A DNA stretch of 64,000 nt from CAYXSX01 sp964467925 (GTDB taxonomy: Bacteria > Pseudomonadota > Alphaproteobacteria > Micavibrionales > Micavibrionaceae), in assembly GCA_964467925.1 (NCBI GenBank), contig CAYXSX010000001.1, positions 496,001 to 560,000 on the forward strand, given 5' to 3'. Positions 43,044 through 50,555 of the stretch are shown piece by piece; within the stretch, counting starts at the first letter, position 1, and each line of letters begins with the position of its first letter. The notes beneath the pieces are model-generated. The model had not been told where the DNA came from, searched no databases, and saw only the letters and a program-made list of their open reading frames with translations. A program made the translations under genes and the position numbers.

Positions 43044-43697
43044 TTACGAATCGCCGTACAGGTTTTTAAACCCTTCGGTGACCTTCTTCACAAAGGCCGG
43101 ATCTTTGTCGCGCCAGTAACGCGGATCGCGCATCATCGCGCCAAGATCGCTCTCACTAACACCCTCCACCGGTGAAGCTTTAGGGTTAAGCGTGGGTTCC
43201 TCACCTTTCATCATTTTATAAAGGCCGAGAACGCCCTCATAGGAGCTGGAAAGATTACCCAGCACATCGGCAGGAAGGTTTTTCTTGCCGAAAGCCAGAA
43301 GCTGGCGGGAAACTTCCTTCCATTTTTCCGGCCCGCCGAAATGACCCACCAGCTTTTCAACTTCTCTGTCGGCCTGAAACTCCGCAGCCATTTCCGCCAT
43401 CAGCGGCATCATTTTTTCAGCCGCCAGATCATAAACCTCCTGCGCTTGCTCGGTACTAAAACCCTTGGCATGCAAGCGCTTGTTGACCTCTTCGTCGGGT
43501 TCGAACATGCCATGCTCGCAATTGATGCAATATTCCTCATGGCTTTTCGGCGCCGCCGGACCGCTGGAAAGTTTCTTCTCCAGCTCGGAATAGGAATTCA
43601 CCAACGCTTGCACGCGTAGCGCCCCCGTCTCCGGGTCTTTGAATTTATCGGGAAACGTGGTTTCGTCCAGATCTTCGGTTAACAAATTAATATCCAT
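43044..43697 (-). CDS. Phage scaffolding / capsid assembly protein
   Basis: 217 residues, acidic and highly helical. It opens with TTFPDKFKDPETGALRVQAL and VNSYSELEKKL, a pattern repeatedly seen in podovirus capsid-assembly scaffolds. It ends in a short basic/aromatic segment (WRDKDPAFVKKVTEGFKNLY) of the kind that contacts coat protein. It lies between portal and capsid genes. Strong AAGGAGA site. Confidence 0.85.
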   Translation of the reverse strand: MDINLLTEDLDETTFPDKFKDPETGALRVQALVNSYSELEKKLSSGPAAPKSHEEYCINCEHGMFEPDEEVNKRLHAKGFSTEQAQEVYDLAAEKMMPLMAEMAAEFQADREVEKLVGHFGGPEKWKEVSRQLLAFGKKNLPADVLGNLSSSYEGVLGLYKMMKGEEPTLNPKASPVEGVSESDLGAMMRDPRYWRDKDPAFVKKVTEGFKNLYGDS

Positions 43698-43711
43698 TTT
43701 AAGTCTCCTTA

Positions 43712-43725
43712 TTAAGTTGATGTTG
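43712..43725 (-). promoter_or_regulatory. Shared 14-base leader motif upstream of scaffold gene
   Basis: Exact copy of the TTAAGTTGATGTTG motif upstream of the capsid gene, at the same distance from the start codon. It lies immediately before the stop of the 102-residue upstream gene. Confidence 0.5.
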
Positions 43726-43727
43726 AG

Positions 43728-44036
43728 TTAAACGGGCTTTCGACCGCGGTCGATAAGGCGCAATATGGTGGCCACGAGCGAGCGCTGGCCCTCAATATAA
43801 CGAAGCTGTTCTTCAGGCGAAGCATGCCCCAGCGCACGCTGGAAGGTGATGACCTGAAGATAGGAAAGAACCTTCTGGCCGTCCTCGCTGGAAAACAAAC
43901 GCGCAAAGGCTTTTTCGACATCGCGCATCTCGCGCTTGCCCGATTCCACGGGCGCGTAAACCAGCCCCTTTTCCGCGGGCGTCAGAGGTAATTCCTCACG
44001 CGCGGGCAAAATATTATTCAACAAGTTCAGGTTCAT
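43728..44036 (-). CDS. Small phage protein between portal and scaffold genes
   Basis: 102 residues from ATG 44036 (MNLNLLNNILP), with a perfect AAGGAGA ahead. The start lies inside the portal gene's last codons (23-base overlap). It is a helical, charged protein with no motif I recognise. Similar short genes fill this position in many small podoviruses. Confidence 0.65.
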   Translation of the reverse strand: MNLNLLNNILPAREELPLTPAEKGLVYAPVESGKREMRDVEKAFARLFSSEDGQKVLSYLQVITFQRALGHASPEEQLRYIEGQRSLVATILRLIDRGRKPV

Positions 44037-45579
44037 TTTTCGTCTCCTTTTCAGACTGCGTTTGTGTTGGAATATCGCCGGAAATCGCCAGAGGAACCGG
44101 CACATCGCGGCGCATCAGGTCGATCGGCACCGCCAGCGCCTCGCCAAGGAAGCGCGTGACCTGCGGCAAATTCGCGGCACTTGCCGCTTCCGGCCCCATA
44201 GCAAGAACGGAGTTGATCCAGCTCAGCGTGTTTTGCACATTGCGCTGCCCTTGCGAGCGGGCAAGCGGCGAGCGGTAATCCACCGTGATAAGACGGCCAT
44301 CCAGCGATATGTCGGGAATTTCCCCGCGGCGGCGCAAAATCTGGAAGGCGCGCTTGATCAGCGGCGTCAGCAATTCCGATTGCAGACGCCCGTAAGTCGC
44401 GCCCAGCAATAATGACATTTCCGCGCTGCGCTCCAGCACTTCGGTCGCCGTCATGCGCGGAGAAGCCACAGGAGCTAGGCGGTCTGTCAAAAGCGCATGC
44501 CGGATGCGCCCCTGCAGGCTTTCTAGCATCAGTTCGGACACGTCGAAACGCCCAGGCATTTCCAGCGGCTGAAGACCCTTGGAATCGATTGCCTTGGGAA
44601 TAATGCTCCCGGGCTTGAGCTCAATATTGGCCGGGTTCAATACGCCGTCATCATCGGCCTGCCATATTCCGGTCACGGCGATAGAGGCGTTTTTGAGTAC
44701 CAGCTCAACAACCTTGTTCGCCGTCTTGATGTCGGGCAAGGCCTTCATCACCGGAGAGCGGCCATAGATTTCCCCCGGCGATTTCAGCCAACGAAAATTG
44801 ATGATCGGCGATTCCTCGAACCTGCCTGAATGAAGCAGCACAGGCGCGCCACCCTGATCCAGCAGACAGGCCGCAAATTCGTATACTAGTCCATCGGGCA
44901 GCACGGCCTCGAGAACTCTGAACCGCGCCTGCGGATCTTTCGTGCCGTCCTTTTCGACAGCGGGCGGAATAACAGCCGCCGGATAACGGGTTTTAAGCTG
45001 AGCGAGCGTTAATGAAAGCTTGCGGAAGGTACCATCAAGATACCCGTTCACACCCTCCTCCAGCACGACATGGCTCAACGGGACGGCTGTAAATTTGAAC
45101 GCGGAAAAACCACCGGGCTCCGCCTCTTCGAAATACAAACTCGCCGTGCCGCCGACAATCAGGTCGAGATAGCACTGGTGAATCTCCACCGCGAAATTCG
45201 AACGATCGAAATGCGCCTGCAACGTTTTGGCGGCTTCCTCCAGCAACGGCGCAAGCGCTTCGGCCTCTGCCTTACTCAAATCAGGTCCGGGCTTCAGGCC
45301 AAACCATTGCGACCATGTGGGTGTCAGGTTACCGAGCAGACTCGCAGCAAGCTGGTCCACCGCGTCCATCGCTGTGGCGTCGTAAATATTTTCGTTTTTT
45401 GCACTGCCCGGTGTCAGCTCGCTGCGGAATCCTCCACGTTGCGGCAGTGTATAATCGTAACAATCCTGCCACAGACCTTCCCAGTTGCTGCGCACCCGTT
45501 TTGCAGATTCATAGCGCTCCAGCAATAGAGAAGTATCTTTTTCCAACAGGTCTTCATCGTCTCTTAATATTACTTTCAT
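44014..45579 (-). CDS. Portal (head-tail connector) protein
   Basis: 521 residues, close to T7 gp8 length. YESAKRVRSNWEGLWQDCYDYTLPQ, NIYDATAMDAVDQLAASLLGNLTP and the later SPRMTATEVLERSAE match podovirus portal proteins. It forms the dodecameric ring through which DNA is packaged. The C-terminal tail is polar (TQTQSEKETKNEPELVE). Confidence 0.93.
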   Translation of the reverse strand: MKVILRDDEDLLEKDTSLLLERYESAKRVRSNWEGLWQDCYDYTLPQRGGFRSELTPGSAKNENIYDATAMDAVDQLAASLLGNLTPTWSQWFGLKPGPDLSKAEAEALAPLLEEAAKTLQAHFDRSNFAVEIHQCYLDLIVGGTASLYFEEAEPGGFSAFKFTAVPLSHVVLEEGVNGYLDGTFRKLSLTLAQLKTRYPAAVIPPAVEKDGTKDPQARFRVLEAVLPDGLVYEFAACLLDQGGAPVLLHSGRFEESPIINFRWLKSPGEIYGRSPVMKALPDIKTANKVVELVLKNASIAVTGIWQADDDGVLNPANIELKPGSIIPKAIDSKGLQPLEMPGRFDVSELMLESLQGRIRHALLTDRLAPVASPRMTATEVLERSAEMSLLLGATYGRLQSELLTPLIKRAFQILRRRGEIPDISLDGRLITVDYRSPLARSQGQRNVQNTLSWINSVLAMGPEAASAANLPQVTRFLGEALAVPIDLMRRDVPVPLAISGDIPTQTQSEKETKNEPELVE

Positions 45580-45583
45580 GTTC

Positions 45584-45931
45584 TTATTCTCCTAAAAGTG
45601 TTTTGCGTTGCACTGCCGAATTCGCTGTGCTGAGCAGACCGCGGTAACTGGTTTGAATGGTTCCGGTCCGCCCGCGGTTGCGTTGTAAAAGATCATTGGT
45701 GCGCGTTGCCGAATCCGTTGCTTCAGGATCGGACGAACTATTGCCCCCCGATGGTTGCGACGTGCCGTTATTATTCGGCGCTGGCGCTGGCGTGGGTGTG
45801 CTAACCGGCGCCGGAGTGGAAACGGGCACAGGCGTCGGCGCGGATACAGGCACCGGCGACGAGCTTCGTGATGACGAACCCCCACCCAAAAACAGACTGC
45901 CAAGACTGACAATAGATCCTAAACTTCCCAT
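45584..45931 (-). CDS. Small Pro/Ser-rich phage protein ending RKTLLGE
   Basis: 115 residues. Pro/Val/Ser repeats (PVPVSAPTPVPVSTPAPV) are followed by NRGRTGTIQTSYRGLLSTA...RKTLLGE. The ending RGRxxTI-x-T-x-x-G...KTLLG recurs in small proteins next to portal genes of many podoviruses. Their role is unknown. Strong AAAGGAGA. The start overlaps the end of the next upstream gene by 13 bases. Confidence 0.7.
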   Translation of the reverse strand: MGSLGSIVSLGSLFLGGGSSSRSSSPVPVSAPTPVPVSTPAPVSTPTPAPAPNNNGTSQPSGGNSSSDPEATDSATRTNDLLQRNRGRTGTIQTSYRGLLSTANSAVQRKTLLGE

Positions 45932-46353
45932 GATAATTCTCCTTTAAATCTATGGTGTTCGTTGGTGTTGTGTTTGGTTAGGTGGCGATAAAGCTGCCAC
46001 GGCGTAAAAATGAAAAATTTGTGCAGACCCAGAACTCGCTTCACCGCCTCGACGCAAGTAAAGATCATGAAAGGCGCGGGCTTTTTTTCATGCGCGATCG
46101 CGCTTTGCACAACCGTAAAGCCCCGGCCTTCCAACCATTGCGGCACGTTGTATCCCGCGGGCAGGTCATGATGAACGCATATATCCGTATAATTAGAGAG
46201 CGGGTCGAAGGTCAGCCAGCGTCGCCCGTCATTAAGCAGCACAAAGCAGTGCCGGAATCCGGGCTTGAGCAGACGCAACCACGCGAGGTCAGTCTGCCCG
46301 CTGAAGACAACCCATACTTTCTGAGGGATGTTGGCAAGCTGGTTGGCGCTCAT
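45919..46353 (-). CDS. Phage protein, possible permuted papain-like cysteine peptidase
   Basis: 144 residues. A His-containing strand FRHCFVLLNDGRRWLTFDPL (about residue 32) precedes a Cys at the start of a helix, FTCVEAVKRVLGL (about 99), followed by FTPWQLYRHL. His before Cys is the order seen in circularly permuted NlpC/P60-type folds (LRAT/YiiX-like). The catalytic role is an inference. Its start codon region overlaps the stop of the preceding gene (ATGA). Confidence 0.6.
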   Translation of the reverse strand: MSANQLANIPQKVWVVFSGQTDLAWLRLLKPGFRHCFVLLNDGRRWLTFDPLSNYTDICVHHDLPAGYNVPQWLEGRGFTVVQSAIAHEKKPAPFMIFTCVEAVKRVLGLHKFFIFTPWQLYRHLTKHNTNEHHRFKGELSWEV

Positions 46354-46781
46354 CTCAAGCCCGCCTCCATCATATCCAGTTCAGCCTGTTGCCAGACGGG
46401 ACGCGCAGGCCATTTTTTGACAATGCCCTTGCGCTCGAAACACGGCTCGAGTCTTTCCAGCGCTTCGGACCAGATTTTATACGCTCTGGCTTCTTTCACG
46501 CGGTACGGATCTGGCGGCATTTTCCGGCGACCATAGTGGCGCAACACTTTTAGATGATCCATCAAAAGGCGGCGCTGGCGGTAAAGCCGCTCCAGAATCT
46601 TTAAAATATCCAGCGGCTCACACGGACGCTGGCAAAGCCCCAATCCGGCGGTAAAACGGGCACCCTCGTTTTTGGCTTCCTGCGCCTGTACGAACCAAAA
46701 CCATGCCTCTTGCGCATTCTCGAAGGGCACCGCCTCGCTTACCCTGTGTATTTGTGGGATATACTGCATTCTTGAAACCAT
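46350..46781 (-). CDS. Hypothetical protein, first gene of the leftward virion operon
   Basis: 143 residues, basic and helical, rich in Arg, Trp and Tyr, with a CQRPCEP motif. A more internal ATG (MQYIPQIHRV) is an alternative start. GAAGGG lies upstream of the first. It begins about 45 bases after a good leftward promoter and overlaps the next gene. Its basic nature and first position could suit a small terminase or DNA-binding protein, but no motif confirms this. Confidence 0.6.
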   Translation of the reverse strand: MVSRMQYIPQIHRVSEAVPFENAQEAWFWFVQAQEAKNEGARFTAGLGLCQRPCEPLDILKILERLYRQRRLLMDHLKVLRHYGRRKMPPDPYRVKEARAYKIWSEALERLEPCFERKGIVKKWPARPVWQQAELDMMEAGLR

Positions 46782-46833
46782 TCTCTTTTCGCCCTTCTCT
46801 TTTTTGTTTTACTTTTGTTCTCTTTATGTTCTA

Positions 46834-46862
46834 TTTATGCCTTAAATTTATATCGACGTCAA
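46834..46862 (-). promoter_or_regulatory. Leftward sigma70-type promoter of the virion operon
   Basis: On the minus strand TTGACG (46862-46857), a 17-base spacer, and CATAAA (46839-46834). It points at the first phage gene and lies in the 246-base AT-rich divergent gap before the HTH-PyrE gene. Confidence 0.55.
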
Positions 46863-46908
46863 GAAAAAAATAAGATTTTTTTCCTATTTACCTGAGGCTG
46901 CAAAAATG

Positions 46909-46920
46909 GGACTATGGTCC
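46909..46920. promoter_or_regulatory. Small dyad between divergent virion operon and HTH-pyrE, possible operator
   Basis: GGAC-TATG-GTCC, directly followed by TATAAA (46921-46926), a possible rightward -10 box. The upstream CTGCAA is a weak -35. The dyad would be well placed for the HTH-PyrE protein to control its own gene. Confidence 0.3.
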
Positions 46921-47027
46921 TATAAAGCTGTCTGGGTTAAGGTTATTATTCAATACAGGCGGCGCGGGCGGCGGCTTTTCCCTCCCCCCCCCATGACATA
47001 GTAACCACGTAAAAAAGGCGTAAAATA

Positions 47028-47924
47028 ATGCTCACGCATGATGAAATCTGGCAAGCCATAGACAGGCTGGCGCAAGCTCACGGCTATTCCGCTTCTGGCC
47101 TTGCCAAACAGGCCGGGCTCGACCCCACCTCCTTTAACAAAAGCAAGCGCGTAAGCCCGGACGGCAAACCGCGCTGGCCCTCCACCGAGAGCATTTCAAA
47201 AATCCTGCGCGTTACCGACGCAACCATGACCGACCTGATCGGTTTTATCGAAGAGGGAAAATCAAAACCCCGCGGCCCCGGCAAGGATAAGATGGCGCAA
47301 AAGACCGCCGAGATTTTGCTGGAAACGAAATCCGTTCTCTTTAATGCGCGCGAGCCCTTTACCTATACTTCCGGCAAACAAGGGCCGGTCTATGTAGACA
47401 TCCGCCGCCTGATCGCCTTCCCCGAAGCACGCTCCAAACTGATGGATTTCGGCGCGCATATCATCCGCAGCAAGATGGGTGAGATCGACTATATCGCGGG
47501 CGGCGAAACGGCCGGCATCCCTTACGCTGCGTTTCTGGCGGAACGTACTGACCTGCCCATGCTCTACGTACGAAAGAAGCCTAAAGGCTTTGGACGCATG
47601 GCCCAGATCGAGGGCGCGATCGAGATGAAAAAGCCAAAAATCCTTTTGGTAGAAGACATGACCACCGACGGCGGCAGCAAGCGCGTTTTCGTCGATGCCC
47701 TGCGCGAAGCGGGCGCCAGCGTCGAACATATTTTCGTGATTTTCCATTACGGCATTTTCCCCGCCTCCGCCCAGACCATGAAAGATATGGGCGTAACCTT
47801 GCACAGTCTTTGCAATTGGTGGGACGTATTGCGCGTCGCCAAGGAAAAAGATTACTTCGACGTCGATACGCTGGCTTCGGTGGAATCTTTCCTGAACAAT
47901 CCCGAAGGCTGGAGCGCCCCATGA
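47028..47924 (+). CDS. pyrE: HTH domain fused to orotate phosphoribosyltransferase
   Basis: 298 residues. Residues 1-75 (EIWQAIDRLAQAHGYSASGL, DPTSFNKSKRVSPDG, RWPSTESISKIL) match the DNA-binding part of alphaproteobacterial S24/LexA-like repressors. Residues 89-298 are a complete PyrE: FTYTSGKQGPVYVDIRRL, YVRKKPKGFGRMAQIEG, the PRPP loop ILLVEDMTTDGGSKR and WWDVLRVA. PyrE makes orotidine monophosphate from orotate and PRPP. There is no stop between the parts. An internal ATG at 47292 has AAGGA just ahead, so free PyrE could also be made. The stop overlaps the NAD kinase start (ATGA). An autoregulated or nucleotide-sensing enzyme-repressor is inferred. Confidence 0.9.
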   Translation: MLTHDEIWQAIDRLAQAHGYSASGLAKQAGLDPTSFNKSKRVSPDGKPRWPSTESISKILRVTDATMTDLIGFIEEGKSKPRGPGKDKMAQKTAEILLETKSVLFNAREPFTYTSGKQGPVYVDIRRLIAFPEARSKLMDFGAHIIRSKMGEIDYIAGGETAGIPYAAFLAERTDLPMLYVRKKPKGFGRMAQIEGAIEMKKPKILLVEDMTTDGGSKRVFVDALREAGASVEHIFVIFHYGIFPASAQTMKDMGVTLHSLCNWWDVLRVAKEKDYFDVDTLASVESFLNNPEGWSAP

Positions 47925-48679
47925 AAATCGCCTTTGACGCGTCCCGAAAGCCCCGCGCCCAGAAAGCGCTGGAAGAGCTGAAAAGCATCTATGGCAACCA
48001 CGCACCCAAAGACGCCGACGTGCTGATCGTGCTGGGCGGCGACGGCGCTATGCTGCACGCCCTGCATCACCACGCCGATCTCGACATCCCGCTCTACGGA
48101 ATGAATGCAGGCACGCTGGGCTTCCTGCTCAATGAATACAGCACAAAAGATCTGGAAAAGCGGGTCAAGCAGGCCAAGAAAATAGACATCCACCCCTTAC
48201 GCATGGATGTTACCGATGCGCGCGGCAAAACCTATGACGGCCTTGCCTATAACGAAGTCGCTCTCTTGCGCCAAACGCATAATGCGGCCTATTTGAAAGT
48301 CTATGTGAACGATAAACTGCGCATGCCTGAACTGGTATGCGACGGAGTTTTGCTCGCCACGCCGATGGGCAGCACGGCTTATAACTCGTCTGCCGGCGGG
48401 CCGATCATTCCGCTAACAGCCAACCTCTTGCCTCTAACCCCTATCAGCGCTTTCCGCCCGCGCCACTGGCCCGGCGCGTTGATTACCAATGGCTGTAATG
48501 TCAGATTCGAGATCATGAAGGCGGGCGAGCGCCCCGTCAGCGCCACAGCCGATTCCACAGAAATCCGTGATGTCAAAGAGGTGCGCATTCACGAATCACG
48601 CTCAATCTCCCGCACGCTGCTATTCGATCCAGACAGCGCGCTGGACGAGCGCATTTTCAAAGAACAATTCGCGTCCTAG
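47921..48679 (+). CDS. nadK: NAD kinase
   Basis: Phosphorylates NAD to NADP. 252 residues from ATG 47921, which overlaps the previous stop as ATGA. A longer frame upstream lies inside pyrE and is not used. Family motifs are VLGGDGAMLHALH (GGDG), GMNAGTLGFLLNEY, NEVALLR and ATPMGSTAYNSSAGGPIIP. It is translationally coupled to the HTH-PyrE gene and convergent with purC, sharing 4 bases at their ends. Confidence 0.96.
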   Translation: MKIAFDASRKPRAQKALEELKSIYGNHAPKDADVLIVLGGDGAMLHALHHHADLDIPLYGMNAGTLGFLLNEYSTKDLEKRVKQAKKIDIHPLRMDVTDARGKTYDGLAYNEVALLRQTHNAAYLKVYVNDKLRMPELVCDGVLLATPMGSTAYNSSAGGPIIPLTANLLPLTPISAFRPRHWPGALITNGCNVRFEIMKAGERPVSATADSTEIRDVKEVRIHESRSISRTLLFDPDSALDERIFKEQFAS

Positions 48680-49527
48680 TTCTTGCGTGGTGTTGGCTTG
48701 CGAAGACTACGCAGGCGGCGTTCACGCGCCAGCTCGTTTTCAATCAGCTCCAGATTTTCAACCAACTGCTCGTTTATGCTGCCGTCCTTCAGGATACCGC
48801 CGGCGGGGATAAGCCCAAGACGTTCGGCGATGTACTGGTATCCTTCCACCAGATCGCCAAGATCGAAGCGGAAACGGTCCTTGTCCATTTTCTCGCCCGT
48901 TTTGGCATCCCACAAGCGGCAGTTATCGGGCGAAAACTCGTCCGCCAAGATAATATAAAGCTCGCCGTTTTCACCATAAAAACGCCCGAATTCTACTTTG
49001 AAGTCCACCAGTCTCAAACCGATACCGGAAAACAGGCCGTTCATATAGTCGTTCACACGCCAGGCCATGGAAACCATTTCCTCAAGCTCGTAAGGATCCG
49101 CCCAGCCGAAGGTGATGATGTGCTCATCGCTGATCAGCGGATCGCCAAGCTCGTCCTTTTTATAATAAAATTCAACCAGCGGGCGCTGCAGAATCGTGCC
49201 TTCCTGAACACCAAGCCGCTTACAAAGCGTGCCGGCGGCTATATTGCGCACAACCACCTCAATCGGGATAATCTCCACCTCGCGGACAAGCTGCTCGCGC
49301 ATATTGAGCGTGCGAATGAAATGCGTGGGAATGCCCAGCGCCTCGATTTTCGTCATAAGATGGGATGAAATACGGTTGTTCAGCACGCCCTTACCCGGTA
49401 TTACGGCGCGTTTTTCGGCGTTAAAAGCCGTCGCATCATCCTTGAAATACTGGATAACGGTTCCCGGTTCCGGACCTTCGTATAAAATTTTGGCTTTTCC
49501 TTCGTATAATTGCTTGCGCCGTGCCAT
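48676..49527 (-). CDS. purC: SAICAR synthetase PurC
   Basis: Joins CAIR and aspartate in purine synthesis. 283 residues from ATG 49527 (MARRKQLYEGKAKILYEG), chosen for AAAGGAAC ahead and the classic PurC opening. DDATAFNAEK, NIAAGTLCKRLG and LVDFKVEFGRF are diagnostic. The extra C-terminal 25 residues are basic (ARERRLRSLRKPTPRKN), a small addition to the usual length. Confidence 0.97.
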   Translation of the reverse strand: MARRKQLYEGKAKILYEGPEPGTVIQYFKDDATAFNAEKRAVIPGKGVLNNRISSHLMTKIEALGIPTHFIRTLNMREQLVREVEIIPIEVVVRNIAAGTLCKRLGVQEGTILQRPLVEFYYKKDELGDPLISDEHIITFGWADPYELEEMVSMAWRVNDYMNGLFSGIGLRLVDFKVEFGRFYGENGELYIILADEFSPDNCRLWDAKTGEKMDKDRFRFDLGDLVEGYQYIAERLGLIPAGGILKDGSINEQLVENLELIENELARERRLRSLRKPTPRKN

Positions 49528-49623
49528 GTTAATTCGTTCCTTTTTGGTGTATCTACTCTTTGATATAGCAGCGTAATGCACTATATTCAAACAATAGAAA
49601 CACTCTTTTACAAAGGATTATAA

Positions 49624-49941
49624 ATGAGCGGGTTAAATGATCGCGGCGATGCTCTGGAAAAAAAGTACGCCCATGAAGAAAAAATCGGTTTTGAAGTCGA
49701 AGCACGTTGTTCAAAGCTTTACGGGCTCTGGGCTGCAGAGAAATTAGGCCTTGATGGCGCAGATGCCCAGACTTACGCAGGCGAAGTCGTTGCCGCCAAC
49801 CTTGAAGAACCCGGTTTTGAGGACGTCATTCGCAAGGTTCGCAAGGATTTTGAGGCAAAATCCCTTGATATTTCCGACCATGTCATGCGGGTTGAGCTGG
49901 ACAAAGCACTGGCCGAAGCCCGTAAACAGCTTGTGGGCTAA
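49624..49941 (+). CDS. DUF1476 protein (F-ATPase zeta-subunit-like)
   Basis: 105 residues opening LNDRGDALEKKYAHEEKIGF with AARCSKLYGLWAAEKLGL, diagnostic of the alphaproteobacterial DUF1476 family. In Paracoccus the homologue (zeta) blocks ATP hydrolysis by the F1 motor through its N-terminus. It is followed 20 bases later by bolA and then grxD in the same orientation. Good AAAGGAT site. Confidence 0.93.
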   Translation: MSGLNDRGDALEKKYAHEEKIGFEVEARCSKLYGLWAAEKLGLDGADAQTYAGEVVAANLEEPGFEDVIRKVRKDFEAKSLDISDHVMRVELDKALAEARKQLVG

Positions 49942-49961
49942 CAGGGCAGGAATAAATTAAA

Positions 49962-50201
49962 ATGGGTATGGAAGCATCACAGATCGAACAGCTTATCCGC
50001 GAGGGTATTCCCGATGCGGAAGTGCGAATAGAGGATTTACGCGGTGATGGCGATCATTACGCCGCCTATATCACTTCCGTTTCATTCGAGGGCAAAAGCC
50101 GCGTGCAGCAGCACCAGATGGTTTACGATGCGCTGCGCGGTAAAATGGGCGGGGAGCTTCACGCTCTTGCCATCCAGACATCCGTACCCAAATCTAAATA
50201 A
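49962..50201 (+). CDS. BolA family protein
   Basis: 79 residues of a single BolA domain, with IREGIPDAEVRIEDLRGDGDHYAAYITSVSFEGKSRVQQHQMVYDAL. It pairs with monothiol glutaredoxins to hold a [2Fe-2S] cluster and tune iron homeostasis. The adjacent glutaredoxin gene supports this partnership. The conserved His residues (DGDHY, QQHQ) are candidate cluster ligands. Confidence 0.94.
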   Translation: MGMEASQIEQLIREGIPDAEVRIEDLRGDGDHYAAYITSVSFEGKSRVQQHQMVYDALRGKMGGELHALAIQTSVPKSK

Positions 50202-50222
50202 GGCTTAAGAAAGGCTATTATC

Positions 50223-50555
50223 ATGGAAAACGTAATTTTCGAACGCATCAAAAAACAAATCGAAAGCAACGATGTCGTTCTGTATATGAAGGGCACCGCC
50301 GCTTTTCCGCAATGCGGGTTCTCCTCCCTTGTGGTGCAGGTTCTATCGCAGATCGGCACGCCATTCAAAGACATCAACGTTTTGGAAGACAGCGAACTGC
50401 GCCAAGGCATCAAAGATTTCACTAACTGGCCAACCATCCCCCAGCTCTATGTGAAGGGTGAGTTTGTCGGCGGCTCCGACATCGTCCGTGAAATGTATGA
50501 AACGGGCGAACTTCAACAGCTTATGGAAGAAAAAGGCGTCGGCGCGGCTGCCTAG
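50223..50555 (+). CDS. grxD: Grx4-type monothiol glutaredoxin
   Basis: 110 residues with the CGFS active site in FPQCGFSSLVVQVL (about residue 31), VVLYMKGTA upstream and NWPTIPQLYVKGEFVGGSDIVREMYETGEL downstream, as in all CGFS glutaredoxins. It carries and transfers [2Fe-2S] clusters, with the BolA protein encoded 21 bases upstream as the likely partner. It is convergent with rodA and overlaps its end by 4 bases. Confidence 0.96.
   Translation: MENVIFERIKKQIESNDVVLYMKGTAAFPQCGFSSLVVQVLSQIGTPFKDINVLEDSELRQGIKDFTNWPTIPQLYVKGEFVGGSDIVREMYETGELQQLMEEKGVGAAA

Noticed and set aside
31286..46781. RcGTA-type (siphovirus) gene transfer agent
   Set aside because: Only the holin is GTA-like; portal, tail adaptor and tailspike are podovirus-type and no tape measure or long-tail genes are present.
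31224..47027. Attachment-site repeats or a tRNA at the ends of the phage module
   Set aside because: I compared the flanks by eye and found no convincing direct repeat or tRNA; the module borders remain approximate.
47810..47920. Longer NAD kinase with an earlier start
   Set aside because: The extra residues lie within the pyrE coding region; the ATGA overlap at 47921 is the usual coupled start.
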